This document shows, piece after piece, positions 50,578-59,046 of a stretch of DNA of 64,000 nucleotides. The notes under the pieces are model-generated. The model saw nothing but the letters and a program-made list of their open reading frames with translations. It ran no database searches and was not told the origin of the DNA. Position numbers and translations under genes: made by a program. The DNA is from JAFARE01 sp963777285 (lineage in GTDB: Bacteria > Chloroflexota > Dormibacteria > Aeolococcales > Aeolococcaceae), in contig CAVZPR010000001.1 in assembly GCA_963777285.1 (NCBI GenBank), positions 992,001-1,056,000 on the forward strand. The letters run 5' to 3'. Position 1 is the stretch's first letter. Every line of letters begins with the position of its first letter.

Positions 50578-51753
50578 ATGGACGCCCTGGACGCGATCCT
50601 CATCGCCCTCGTCGCCCTCTACGCCTTCTCCGGATTCCGCCGCGGCCTCAGCTGGGTGGGGCCATCGATGCTGGGGCTCCTCGCCGGGCTGCTGATCGGC
50701 GCGGTGCTGGCGCCGCCGATCGCCAGGGCGCTGACGCACAACCGCCAGGTGCAGCCACTCATCGCTGTCGGCTTCTTCCTCGCGGTCGCGCTGATCATCC
50801 AGGGCATCGGCACTGGAATCGGCTTCCAGGCTCGCGTCCGCGCGCTGCGCAGCCGCTTCGCCTCGATCAACTCGGCGCTGGGCGCCGCGCTCTGCATCGT
50901 GGGCGTCCTCGCCGGTGCCTGGTACCTCGGGCTCACGTTCTCGCAAAGCCCGTGGGCCGGTCTCGACTATCAGATCGACAACTCGCGCATCGAGCGCGCC
51001 CTCGACAGCTTCGTCCCCCGACCCCCGGGATTCCTCGCCACAATCGAGAACATCCTCCGCCCCAGCGACTTTCCCAACGTCTTCTCATCGCTGGTGCCGA
51101 ACGTGATCACGCCGGTGCAGATCCCGGCGCCGGTGAACACGCCCGGCATCCGCCAGGCGGCGTCCGTGACCAGCAAAGTGGTGGCCCTGGGCTGCGGCGC
51201 CGGCGCCGAGGCCGGGTCTTCATGGCCCGTCGCCGCCAACTATCTGGTGACCAACGCGCACGTGGTGGCAGGCTCGGACCGCGTCGACGTCGAGACACCG
51301 GACCTCGTCTCGCACCGCGCCACCGTCGTGTTGTACGACCCCAACGTCGACGTCGCCGTGCTGTACGTGCCCGCCGTCGGCCTCGCACCCTTGACGACGG
51401 TGGGTGCCGATCCCTCGCGAGGAGTCACCGGCGCCGTGATCGGGTATCCCGGCGGAGGCAACGAGCAGGTGGTGCCGGCTGCGGTCAGCGGCACCGAGTC
51501 CGCGCAGGGTTACAACATCTACGGAGACGCCCTGGTGACCCGCGACATCGAGGTGCTCGCCGCGCACGTCATTCCCGGCAACTCCGGCGGTCCCATCGTC
51601 GACGACAGCGGTCGCGTCATCGGGCTCGTCTTCGCCGCCAGCACCACCGATCCCAGCCAGGGCTACGCGCTGACGCTTTCGCAGATTTCGGGTGACCTGC
51701 ACGCCGGCGTGGGCCGCACCGCTGCGGTTTCGACCCAGAGTTGCACCAGCTGA
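50578..51753 (+). CDS. MarP-like membrane serine protease (CvpA-trypsin fusion)
   Basis: The 391-residue protein has four N-terminal helices of the CvpA (colicin V production) type (about 1-130) and a periplasmic trypsin-like domain. The catalytic triad is H228 (TNAHVV), D258 (NVDVAVL) and S336 (GNSGGP). Two cysteines frame the protease domain (GCGAG and the C-terminal QSCTS), as in Mycobacterium MarP, where a disulfide affects activity. MarP protects against acid and oxidative stress by processing envelope proteins. ATG 50578 is the first Met. It is convergent with the L,D-transpeptidase gene after nine bases. Confidence 0.9.
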   Translation: MDALDAILIALVALYAFSGFRRGLSWVGPSMLGLLAGLLIGAVLAPPIARALTHNRQVQPLIAVGFFLAVALIIQGIGTGIGFQARVRALRSRFASINSALGAALCIVGVLAGAWYLGLTFSQSPWAGLDYQIDNSRIERALDSFVPRPPGFLATIENILRPSDFPNVFSSLVPNVITPVQIPAPVNTPGIRQAASVTSKVVALGCGAGAEAGSSWPVAANYLVTNAHVVAGSDRVDVETPDLVSHRATVVLYDPNVDVAVLYVPAVGLAPLTTVGADPSRGVTGAVIGYPGGGNEQVVPAAVSGTESAQGYNIYGDALVTRDIEVLAAHVIPGNSGGPIVDDSGRVIGLVFAASTTDPSQGYALTLSQISGDLHAGVGRTAAVSTQSCTS

Positions 51754-51762
51754 GCCGCGGGC

Positions 51763-53139
51763 TCAGGCAGAGACGATCACCGTGGTGCCCAGCGGCGTCC
51801 AGCCGTACAGCCAGTGCATCACCGAGGTCGGGATGTGGATGCAGCCGTGGCTGGCGCCCGACGAGTTCTCGCTGCCCGGACCGAACTGCCAGTTCGGCTC
51901 CCACGGCGCGTCATGGATGAAGTAACCGCCCGAGGCGAACTCCATCACCCAGCTGGTCCAGCTGGGGTAGTAGTAGAAGGGTGATCCCTTGGGCCACGGC
52001 GAGATGAACTGGAACGGCGAGCGCTTGAGGAATACGTGGAATGTTCCCGTCGGGGTGCGCAGCAGCGCGCGTCCGGTGGTCACCGGCGCCCCCTGCACCG
52101 CGCAGCCGTCCTGGTAAAACACGGCTTCCTGCAGCGTGAGGTTCACCGTGATGACCTTGCCGCTGCCCACGTTGTGGCCACACTTGTCTGCAACCAGCGT
52201 CGCGCTGACGCTGGCCTGCAGCGCTGTCACTCGCTGCCGCACCGCGTTGAGCTCAGCCGCCGTCGTCGCGTCGCGCAGCGCGCTGCCCATCGAAGCGTCC
52301 TGGGAGAGGAACGAGTCGGCCTGCGGCACCTGTTCCGCAGCCGCCTGATCGACGAGCAGGAGGAGCGGGCGCAGCGTCGACGCCACCGTGTCGTTCAGCG
52401 CGATGAGCGAGCGCTCCGCCTTGTCGGCAGCCAGCAGCGCCAGCACGGTCGACTGGGCGTTCTGCGACGCGCGCAGGTCGGCCTGGAGCGTGGCGATGAG
52501 GGTGGGAAGCTGCCCCGGGTCGAGGTTCTCGACGCGGACCGTTTTCAGGTCGGCCTGCGCCTGCCGCAGCAGCCCGGCGACCCCACCCTGCCCGGCCACC
52601 TCGTTGTTGGCCTGCGCCAGCTGAGCGGCGAGGGCCTGCTGCCGCACCGCCGCCACTTCGGTGGTCCACTCCGCAGCCAGCGCCGTCAGGGCGCGCGGCG
52701 TGGTGGCCGAGGCGATCTGCTGCGGCCATGTCGCGGCCTGGGCGGCAGCGGCGGTCGGGATGAACTGATGGAGCTGCGCCGCCAGCTGTGCCCACGCGCT
52801 GATCGGCGCCTGGGCCGCCACGCGGGCGCCGGCGACGGCCTCATGCCACGCGCTGGTGGTGCGAGCGGAGAGCCCGTCGAGCAGCGCGGATCCGGTGCTC
52901 GTCCACCACACGGGCGACCACCACGCGCCCTGGTAGGACGAGGCGTCGAGCTCCTGCCGCAGCGGCGCCACGGTCGAGGCCGGAAGACCCTCGGCGACGT
53001 CGACGTCCCACGTGTGCTGCAGTGAGGCGGCCCGCGCCGCGAAGGCTGACTGCCGGGAGACGCCGCTCGCGGCAACCCCGGCGGCGGCGCCCGCCAGCGC
53101 CAGCGTGACACCGGTGGCCGCAATGGGTAGAAGGCGCAT
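51763..53139 (-). CDS. L,D-transpeptidase (YkuD) with long helical linker
   Basis: The 458-residue exported protein has a signal peptide (LLPIAATGVTLALAGAAAG), a long Ala/Gln-rich alpha-helical region (about 30-320) that may span the wall, and a C-terminal YkuD catalytic domain. The active site SHGCIHIP has the nucleophilic Cys; the usual Arg after Cys-x is replaced by His/Ile. YFIHDAPWE supplies the upstream His. It should cross-link peptidoglycan stem peptides (3-3 links). ATG 53139 precedes the signal. The helical spacer is unusual in length. Confidence 0.86.
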   Translation of the reverse strand: MRLLPIAATGVTLALAGAAAGVAASGVSRQSAFAARAASLQHTWDVDVAEGLPASTVAPLRQELDASSYQGAWWSPVWWTSTGSALLDGLSARTTSAWHEAVAGARVAAQAPISAWAQLAAQLHQFIPTAAAAQAATWPQQIASATTPRALTALAAEWTTEVAAVRQQALAAQLAQANNEVAGQGGVAGLLRQAQADLKTVRVENLDPGQLPTLIATLQADLRASQNAQSTVLALLAADKAERSLIALNDTVASTLRPLLLLVDQAAAEQVPQADSFLSQDASMGSALRDATTAAELNAVRQRVTALQASVSATLVADKCGHNVGSGKVITVNLTLQEAVFYQDGCAVQGAPVTTGRALLRTPTGTFHVFLKRSPFQFISPWPKGSPFYYYPSWTSWVMEFASGGYFIHDAPWEPNWQFGPGSENSSGASHGCIHIPTSVMHWLYGWTPLGTTVIVSA

Positions 53140-53218
53140 GCTGTTCGGCCAATGGTACGGGAGGCCTGCGGCGGCGGTTACGCAGCGCCCCCGACCCGTC
53201 AGTCCCTGGAGGTGAGCG

Positions 53219-54583
53219 GTGGACGATCGCGCTGATGTCGTCGTCGTGGGGATGGGACCCGGCGGCGAGGAGGTGGCCGGCAAGCTGGCGGAGGCCGGGC
53301 TCGACGTCATCGGCATCGACCAGCGGCTGCTCGGAGGCGAGTGCCCCTACTGGGGCTGCGTGCCCAGCAAGATGATGATCCGCGCCGCCAACCTCCTCGC
53401 CGAAGGCCGGCGGATTCCCGGGATGGCCGGCGAGTCCACGGTGCGGCCCGACTGGGCTCCGGTCGCCCGGCGCATCCGTGAGGAGGCGACCGACAACTGG
53501 GACGACCGCGTTGCCGTCGAGCGCTTCGAGGGCAAGGGCGGCCGCTTCGTTCGCGGCAGCGCCAAGCTGGAGGGCTCCGACCGCGCGGTGGTCAACGGCG
53601 GCACCATCACCGCCACCCGAGCGTTGGTCATCGGCACCGGCACCGAAGCGTCCATACCGCCGATTCCCGGCCTCGACGGCGTCGACTACTGGATCAACCG
53701 CGACGCCATCGAGACCGAAACCGTGCCGGAGTCGCTGGTGGTGCTGGGCGGCGGCGCGGTCGGGCTCGAGCTGGCCCAGGTGTTCGCGCGATTCGGGGCT
53801 CAGGTGACCGTTGTCGAGGCTGCCGATCGCCTCGTCCCGCTGGAGGAACCGGAGTCGAGCGCGCTGCTTGCCGAGGTGCTCGAGCGCGAGGGCCTGACGC
53901 TGCGGGTGGGGGCCGGCGCGCGCCAGGTCTCGCAGGACGAGGGCAGCGTCGCCGTGCGTCTCGAGGACGGGAGCGAGGTGCACGGCCGCCGTCTGCTGGT
54001 CGCCACCGGGCGCCGCGCGGACCTGCGCACGCTCGGCGTGGACCGCGCCGGACTCGATGCGTCGGCGCGGTGGATCAAGGTCGACGGAACAATGCGCGCC
54101 GCGCCCGGAGTCTGGGCGATCGGTGACGTCACCGGCGTCGGGGCCTTCACGCACGTGTCCATGTATCAGGCGGACATCTGCGTTGCAGACATCCTCGGCA
54201 AAAACCCGGAGCCCGCCGAGTATCGTGCGCTGCCGCGCGTCACCTTCACCGATCCGGAGGTCGGCGCGACCGGGCTGACGGAGGCTCAGGCGCGCGAGCG
54301 CGGGCTGCGCGTGCGCACGGGCTCGGCCAAGGTGTCGACGTCGGCCCGCGGCTGGATCCACAAGGCCGGCAACGACGGCTTCATCAAGGTGGTCGAGGAT
54401 GCCGACCGCGAGGTGCTCGTCGGCGCGACCTCAGCCGGCCCCGTGGGCGGCGAGGTGCTGTCGATGCTGACGCTCGCGGTGCACGCCGAGATACCGGTGC
54501 GCACGCTGCGTCACATGATCTACGCGTACCCCACGTTCCACCGTGGAATCGAGGACGCACTTCGCGAGCTGGAGTCGGGCTAG
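53219..54583 (+). CDS. Class I pyridine-nucleotide-disulfide oxidoreductase
   Basis: The 454-residue flavoprotein has the FAD motif GMGPGGEEVA, the redox-active disulfide ECPYWGCVPSK (C-x4-C), the NAD(P) motif VVLGGGAVGLELAQ and the second FAD site GVWAIGDVTG. The C-terminal dimer interface reads YAYPTFHRGIEDAL, where the usual HxHPTxxE is altered: the first catalytic His is Tyr, but another His lies nearby. It may be a dihydrolipoyl dehydrogenase-, mycothione reductase- or mercuric reductase-like enzyme; the altered dyad argues against a standard lipoamide dehydrogenase. GTG 53219 has GGAGGTGA upstream. Confidence 0.85.
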   Translation: MDDRADVVVVGMGPGGEEVAGKLAEAGLDVIGIDQRLLGGECPYWGCVPSKMMIRAANLLAEGRRIPGMAGESTVRPDWAPVARRIREEATDNWDDRVAVERFEGKGGRFVRGSAKLEGSDRAVVNGGTITATRALVIGTGTEASIPPIPGLDGVDYWINRDAIETETVPESLVVLGGGAVGLELAQVFARFGAQVTVVEAADRLVPLEEPESSALLAEVLEREGLTLRVGAGARQVSQDEGSVAVRLEDGSEVHGRRLLVATGRRADLRTLGVDRAGLDASARWIKVDGTMRAAPGVWAIGDVTGVGAFTHVSMYQADICVADILGKNPEPAEYRALPRVTFTDPEVGATGLTEAQARERGLRVRTGSAKVSTSARGWIHKAGNDGFIKVVEDADREVLVGATSAGPVGGEVLSMLTLAVHAEIPVRTLRHMIYAYPTFHRGIEDALRELESG

Positions 54584-54765
54584 GGCAGCCTCTGGCACGC
54601 GCGTGGGCGAACCGGCTTCCGGGTCGCGGTCGGACCCCCGCTGGGGGCCCGCCACTCGCACTCGGCTCGCGGCGCGCTCCGAGTACGTTCGGGCTCGCCT
54701 ACGTGACGACCCGGCAGCCGGCCCGTCCACGCGCGTGCTTTGACGGTGCTGCCCGTCGGCCGTTC

Positions 54766-55746
54766 TCAGCTGCTCAGGAAGCCGTTCTGCATCAGCCAGG
54801 TGTGGGCGACGTCCTGGTACTTCATGTTCTGGATCTCCACCATCGCGTTGAGCGACAGCATGGTCTGCGTCGTCAGCTTCGCCGCAACCGGCGTCATGAG
54901 TTCGGCGATCACCGGGTACTGCTGCGCGATGGACTGACGGATGACCAGGCCGGCGTTGTCTGGCGGGAACAGGTTCTTGTCGTCGGTCAGCGTCTGCTCG
55001 TTGTTCGCTTTGATCGCCGAGTCCGTGCTGAACACCTCGCCGGCGACGCATTGCCCGTTGGCGATCGCCTTTTCGGCCGTGTTCTGGATGTCGATGTAGT
55101 TGGCGCCCGATGGCCAGCCGTATGTGCTCTCCAGCCCCGGCAGCCCATCGGGACGGGTGCGGAACTCGGACATGATGCACACGTTCGTCGACGGATGCGC
55201 GGTCAGGTACTGCCCGAAGGCGGCCAGCGATGATCCGTACGTTGAGGCGGTCGACGCCTTGATCGCGATTGCGTTGGTATCGTCAAACGGCGTCGGCGCG
55301 TACCAGCAGAGGCCGCGGGGCGCGTCCTTCTGCTGCACAAAGGTGAACGCCTGTGACAGCTGCGTCGGGTAGCTCCCCGTGCTCAGGTTCAGGTACGTGC
55401 CCAGCTCAGTGCCGGTGTACTGCCAGTACATGTCGATGGTGCCGTTGGAAAGCGCCGTGCCGATCGCCTTGTCGGCAGCCATGAACGTGTAGTTCACGGT
55501 GAAGCCGTGCGCCTGCAGCACCTGCTGCGTCATGCTGGCGAGTAGCTCCTCCTCGGCAAACGACTTGCTGCCGATATTCACCGTCGCGCCGCTGCCGCTG
55601 CCCGACGAGCTGGCCGCGGGGCAGTTCGACGTGGATCCGGAGGAGCTGCTGCCGCTGCTGCTGCTGGGGCCGCTGTTGCCCCCGCCGCACGCGACCAGTG
55701 CCGCCGGAAGCCCGATGACCAGAATCCCCAAGAGGCGTCGCTTCAT
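54766..55746 (-). CDS. Osmoprotectant ABC transporter substrate-binding lipoprotein (OpuCC/ProX type)
   Basis: The 326-residue lipoprotein has a signal ending LVACGGG, a Ser-rich linker and a QAT-family binding domain (VNIGSKSFAEEELLASM, TIDMYWQYTGTELGTYL, NLFPPDNAGLVIR). These motifs match glycine betaine/choline/carnitine-binding proteins. ATG 55746 has GGAGGAG nine bases upstream. It is the last gene of the four-gene operon, 16 bases after the upstream permease. It should bind quaternary amines outside the membrane; the aromatic ligand cage is not confirmable by eye. Confidence 0.9.
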   Translation of the reverse strand: MKRRLLGILVIGLPAALVACGGGNSGPSSSSGSSSSGSTSNCPAASSSGSGSGATVNIGSKSFAEEELLASMTQQVLQAHGFTVNYTFMAADKAIGTALSNGTIDMYWQYTGTELGTYLNLSTGSYPTQLSQAFTFVQQKDAPRGLCWYAPTPFDDTNAIAIKASTASTYGSSLAAFGQYLTAHPSTNVCIMSEFRTRPDGLPGLESTYGWPSGANYIDIQNTAEKAIANGQCVAGEVFSTDSAIKANNEQTLTDDKNLFPPDNAGLVIRQSIAQQYPVIAELMTPVAAKLTTQTMLSLNAMVEIQNMKYQDVAHTWLMQNGFLSS

Positions 55747-55762
55747 GTTCTCCTCCTCCGAG

Positions 55763-56524
55763 TCACGCTGAGATGCGCCGGGGGACAACGGCGAGTTCGA
55801 CAAGCGAAAGCGCCCAGTCCGCCAGCAGTGCCAATGCGGCGACCATCACGGCCCCCACGAAAACGATGCGATCACTTCGCGTTATTCCAGAGCTGATCAC
55901 GTCTCCCAATCCACCACCCCCGATGAAGTTGCCAAGAGTAGCAGTGCCGATGACGAGGACGAGTGTCGTGCGCAGCCCCGCGAAGATGAGCGGCGACGCC
56001 AGCGGCACCTGGACGCGAAGCAGCGCCTGGAGCCGGGTCATTCCCATGCCGCGCGCCGCCTCGACCGCCGCCGGGTCGACGCCCTGGATTCCTGCGACCG
56101 TGTTGCGCAGCACCGGAAGCAGCCCATACGCCGCCAGGGCGATGATCGTGGGCGCTGCGCCGAGCCCCAGAAAGACGTAGAGCAGCACCAGCACGCCGAT
56201 GCCGGGGATGGCCTGGCCCAGGTTGGCTAGCAGAAACACGATGGTCCGCGTCGCGCGTCCGCCGATCGCAATCGCCACACCGAGCGGCACTCCGACCGCC
56301 GCGACGACGGCGAATGCGATGCCGGAGAGCGCGACGTGCCCCACCGCGCGGCTCATCAGGAACGGGCTGTTGAGCACCGCGCCGTCGACCGGCCCAGGAT
56401 TCAGCGTCTGGAACACGGCCACCGACAGCGCGATGCCCACCGCCACCGCCAGCGGCAGCACAACGGGGCGGAGGCGGCCGAGCCGGAGCGGGCTCGTGCC
56501 CAACGTCCGCGCCTGCACGCTCAC
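55763..56524 (-). CDS. Osmoprotectant ABC transporter permease (OpuCB/CD type)
   Basis: The 253-residue permease has six helices and the cytoplasmic loop motif PVLRNTVAGIQGVDPAAVEAARGMGM with LLRVQVPLASPLIFAGLR, typical of ProW/OpuCB permeases that contact the ATPase. GTG 56524 overlaps the ATPase stop by four bases (GTGA). It is one of two permeases in the operon; this longer one carries about 35 extra N-terminal residues compared with its partner at 57465. Confidence 0.9.
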   Translation of the reverse strand: MSVQARTLGTSPLRLGRLRPVVLPLAVAVGIALSVAVFQTLNPGPVDGAVLNSPFLMSRAVGHVALSGIAFAVVAAVGVPLGVAIAIGGRATRTIVFLLANLGQAIPGIGVLVLLYVFLGLGAAPTIIALAAYGLLPVLRNTVAGIQGVDPAAVEAARGMGMTRLQALLRVQVPLASPLIFAGLRTTLVLVIGTATLGNFIGGGGLGDVISSGITRSDRIVFVGAVMVAALALLADWALSLVELAVVPRRISA

Positions 56525-57468
56525 TGCGACGCCCTGCGAATGACGTCACCGTCGACGACGCCCAGGACGCGATCGCCGTCGGTGACCGCGGCACGCCCGT
56601 CCGCCGAGCGCAGCACGGCGTCGAGTGCGTCGCGCAGCGTTGCGCCGGCGTCGACGTGCACCGCGGGCACGGCAGAGCCGTCGAGCGCAGCAAGCGACAC
56701 CTCGCCCAGCTGGATGAGCGAGAGGCGGCGCACCATGCGCGCCTCACCAAGGAACGACACCACGAATGGCGACGCCGGTCGCGCCAGCAGCTCGGCCGGC
56801 GATGCGTACTGCTCGAGCACGCCGCCGTGCGACAGCAGGGCGACACGGTCGCCGAGCTTCACCGCCTCGTCGATGTCGTGCGTGACGAAGACGATCGTCT
56901 TGCGCACCACTCTCTGCAGGCGCAGCAGCTCGTTCTGCAGACGCTCGCGCGCGATGGGATCGATGGCGCCGAAGGGCTCGTCCATCAGCATGATGTTCGG
57001 GTCCACCGCGAGTGCGCGCGCCACGCCGACTCGCTGACGCTCGCCGCCGCTCAGCTCGGCCGGCAGGCGTTTCGCGTACTGCGCGGGCGGCAACCCGACG
57101 AGCTCCAGCAGCTCGTTCACGCGCGCGTCGATGCGCGTGCGTTCCCAGCCGGCGAGGCGGGGCACGGTCGCGACGTTCTCGGCCACCGTGTAATGGGGAA
57201 ACAGCCCCACCTGCTGGATCACGTAGCCGATGGAGCGGCGCAGCTCGTTGACGTCTCGCGTGCGCGTGTCGACGCCGTCGATGGCGATGGTCCCGGACGT
57301 CGGCTCGATGAGCCGGTTGATCATCTTCAGCGACGTCGTCTTGCCGCAGCCGGAGGGACCGACCAGGATCACGATCTCGCCGGACGGGATCTCGAGCGAC
57401 AGGTCGCGCACCGCGCCCTGGCTGTCGGCGCCGGCGTATCGCTTGCTCACATGGTCGAACGTGATCAT
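56521..57468 (-). CDS. Osmoprotectant ABC transporter ATP-binding protein (OpuCA type)
   Basis: The 315-residue ATPase has Walker A GPSGCGKTTSLK, Q-loop IQQVGLFPH, signature LSGGERQRVGVA, Walker B IMLMDEPFGAIDP and the switch His in FVTHDIDEA. A C-terminal extension (about 250-315) includes RVLGVVDGDVIRR, a fragment of a CBS-like regulatory domain, which in OpuA senses ionic strength. It is shorter than the tandem CBS of OpuCA, so regulation may differ. ATG 57468 overlaps the permease stop (ATGA). Confidence 0.93.
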   Translation of the reverse strand: MITFDHVSKRYAGADSQGAVRDLSLEIPSGEIVILVGPSGCGKTTSLKMINRLIEPTSGTIAIDGVDTRTRDVNELRRSIGYVIQQVGLFPHYTVAENVATVPRLAGWERTRIDARVNELLELVGLPPAQYAKRLPAELSGGERQRVGVARALAVDPNIMLMDEPFGAIDPIARERLQNELLRLQRVVRKTIVFVTHDIDEAVKLGDRVALLSHGGVLEQYASPAELLARPASPFVVSFLGEARMVRRLSLIQLGEVSLAALDGSAVPAVHVDAGATLRDALDAVLRSADGRAAVTDGDRVLGVVDGDVIRRASQ

Positions 57469-58115
57469 GTCGCCGCCACCGCGACACGTCCCCGCGAGAG
57501 CGTGCGCTGCAGCGCAGCCAGCACGGCGTCCGCCAGGACGCCGATCAGCGCCACCGGGATGATCCCCGCCAGGACCGCATCGAGCGTGCCGGTGCTCCTG
57601 CCGATCGCCGACAGGATCGGCTGGCCGAGGTCGTTCGCGCCCACGGTCGCACCCACCGTGGCGATGGCGACCACCATCACGGTCGCCTGGCGCAGGCCGG
57701 CAAGGATCACGGGCACCGCCAAGGGCAGCTCCACCCGGGCCAGCACCTGCATGCGGCTCAGCCCCATGCCGGTCGCCGCCTCGACGACCGCGGGATCCAC
57801 CGCCAGGATGCCGGCGCGCGTGTTGCGGGTGATCGGCAGCAGCGCGTACAGGACCAGCCCCACGATCACGGGCGGGTTGGCGAGGCCCACCCAGATGGAG
57901 AGCAGCCCGAAGAGCGCGAAGCTGGGCACCGTGATGATCGTGCTGGTGACCGCGAGCACCACGGTGCCCAGGCGGGCGTTGCGCGCCGCCACGATGCCGA
58001 GAAGCAGGCCGATCGCCGCCGCCAAGGCCATGCTGATCGCCACGATCTCGACGTGGGTGGCGACCTGAGGGCCCAGGGTGTCCCAGTTGTCCACGATGTA
58101 CCGCAGCGTGCTCAC
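57465..58115 (-). CDS. Osmoprotectant ABC transporter permease (short OpuCB type)
   Basis: The 216-residue permease has five to six helices with the ATPase-contact loop PITRNTRAGILAVDPAVVEAATGMGL and LARVELPLAVPVILAGLR. GTG 58115 is the likely start. It is the first gene of the minus-strand osmoprotectant operon, about 80 bases from the next gene upstream, with a GC-rich inverted repeat in between that could hold regulatory information. Confidence 0.9.
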   Translation of the reverse strand: MSTLRYIVDNWDTLGPQVATHVEIVAISMALAAAIGLLLGIVAARNARLGTVVLAVTSTIITVPSFALFGLLSIWVGLANPPVIVGLVLYALLPITRNTRAGILAVDPAVVEAATGMGLSRMQVLARVELPLAVPVILAGLRQATVMVVAIATVGATVGANDLGQPILSAIGRSTGTLDAVLAGIIPVALIGVLADAVLAALQRTLSRGRVAVAAT

Positions 58116-58147
58116 CGTGAGTAGCCCTCGCTGCGGCGGTTAGCCCT

Positions 58148-58177
58148 GAGCCGCGGAGCCCGCCTGCCCCGCGGCTC
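58148..58177. other. Nine-base inverted repeat between the osmoprotectant operon and lipoprotein gene
   Basis: GAGCCGCGG (58148-58156) and CCGCGGCTC (58169-58177) are separated by 12 bases. The element sits 33 bases upstream of the first permease start and after the lipoprotein stop. It has no T tract on either strand, so it may be a transcript-ending hairpin for the lipoprotein gene or an operator for the osmoprotectant operon. Confidence 0.5.
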
Positions 58178-58195
58178 GAATCCTACCGGATACGC

Positions 58196-58744
58196 TCAGT
58201 AGGCACCGCCGTACGGATTCGCCGAGGCGCTGCTGGAGCTCGAGGGCGACGAAGCGCTGGACGTCGGCCCGCCCGCTCCCGACCCGCTCGACGTGAGCCC
58301 CGGGGTGGCCGCGAACCACTGGTTGTCGATGCCCTGGCCGTTGGTGTCGCCGGGGCCACCGTCACCCGAGTACGTGTGCAGCGGCCAGCCGCTGTACGCG
58401 ATCTCGCTGCTGCCGTCGGGCAGGCTGACCAGACTGAGCTGGCCGGTGGCAACGCTGGGCGCCGTCGGCGTGCCGCTGCCGGTCAGGGGCGGCCAGGTGG
58501 AGTTGCACGCCGCCGTCTTGGCGCAGACCACCACCGACCCCTTCTCGGGCAGGAAGTAGTAGAGGGTCTTGCCGCTGGCGGGATCGGTCAGGACCGTCCC
58601 CAGCGACGTGCTGCCGGTGTTGAACGAGGTGCCGCTGCCTGCAGCCGAGGAGGTGCCGCTGCCGCCAGTGGGCGAGGTGGTGGATCCGCCGCCGCACGCG
58701 GCGAGCACCATCAGCCCCGCGCCGATGAGCAGTGCTTGTTTCAT
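58196..58744 (-). CDS. COG4315-type secreted repeat lipoprotein
   Basis: The 182-residue lipoprotein has a signal ending VLAACGGGS, a Ser/Gly/Thr-rich linker, one domain of the type found in repeat lipoproteins of actinobacteria (LTDPASGKTLYYF, CAKTAACNSTWPPLTG, GWPLHTYSGDGGPGDTNGQG) and a Ser-rich tail. The two Cys likely form a disulfide. Such proteins are often of unknown function, sometimes linked to iron or surface chemistry. ATG 58744 is clear. Confidence 0.8.
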   Translation of the reverse strand: MKQALLIGAGLMVLAACGGGSTTSPTGGSGTSSAAGSGTSFNTGSTSLGTVLTDPASGKTLYYFLPEKGSVVVCAKTAACNSTWPPLTGSGTPTAPSVATGQLSLVSLPDGSSEIAYSGWPLHTYSGDGGPGDTNGQGIDNQWFAATPGLTSSGSGAGGPTSSASSPSSSSSASANPYGGAY

Positions 58745-58836
58745 GTCGGCCTCCGGTCGTGTCGCTGTGATGAACGCATGCCTGTTGATACCGGGCCCGG
58801 TTACGCGCCGTGTGACGCCGTCTCTATGCTGCGCGC

Positions 58837-59046
58837 ATGTGCCGCAGCATCAAGACCCTTCGAGGCGCCGCGCCGCCGGCCGGCGAGGATGAGGTGCGCG
58901 CCGCAGCGCTCCAGTTCGTGCGCAAGGTGAGCGGCTACCGTGCCCCGTCGCCGGCCAACCGGGAAGCCTTCGACGCCGCCGTCGGGGACATCACCGAGGC
59001 GACGGAGCGGCTGCTCGCCGGCCTGAGACCGGGCGCCCGGCTGTGA
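58837..59046 (+). CDS. DUF2277 family protein
   Basis: The 69-residue cytosolic protein matches DUF2277: the N-terminal MCRSIKTLRG, the PPAGEDEVRAAALQFVRKVSG block and C-terminal AAVGDITEATERLL. Function is unknown. Its TGA overlaps the GTG of the hydrolase (GTGA), so the two are translated together. DUF2277 proteins are found beside assorted metabolic genes in actinobacteria. Confidence 0.9.
   Translation: MCRSIKTLRGAAPPAGEDEVRAAALQFVRKVSGYRAPSPANREAFDAAVGDITEATERLLAGLRPGARL

Noticed and set aside
50434..50946. A minus-strand frame across the tRNA and MarP start.
   Set aside because: Overlaps a confident tRNA and conserved gene; composition is shadow-like.
54631..54650. CCCCC/GGGGG hairpin between the disulfide oxidoreductase and the binding-protein gene.
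   Set aside because: Only five strong pairs plus a bulge and no T tract; not safely a terminator.
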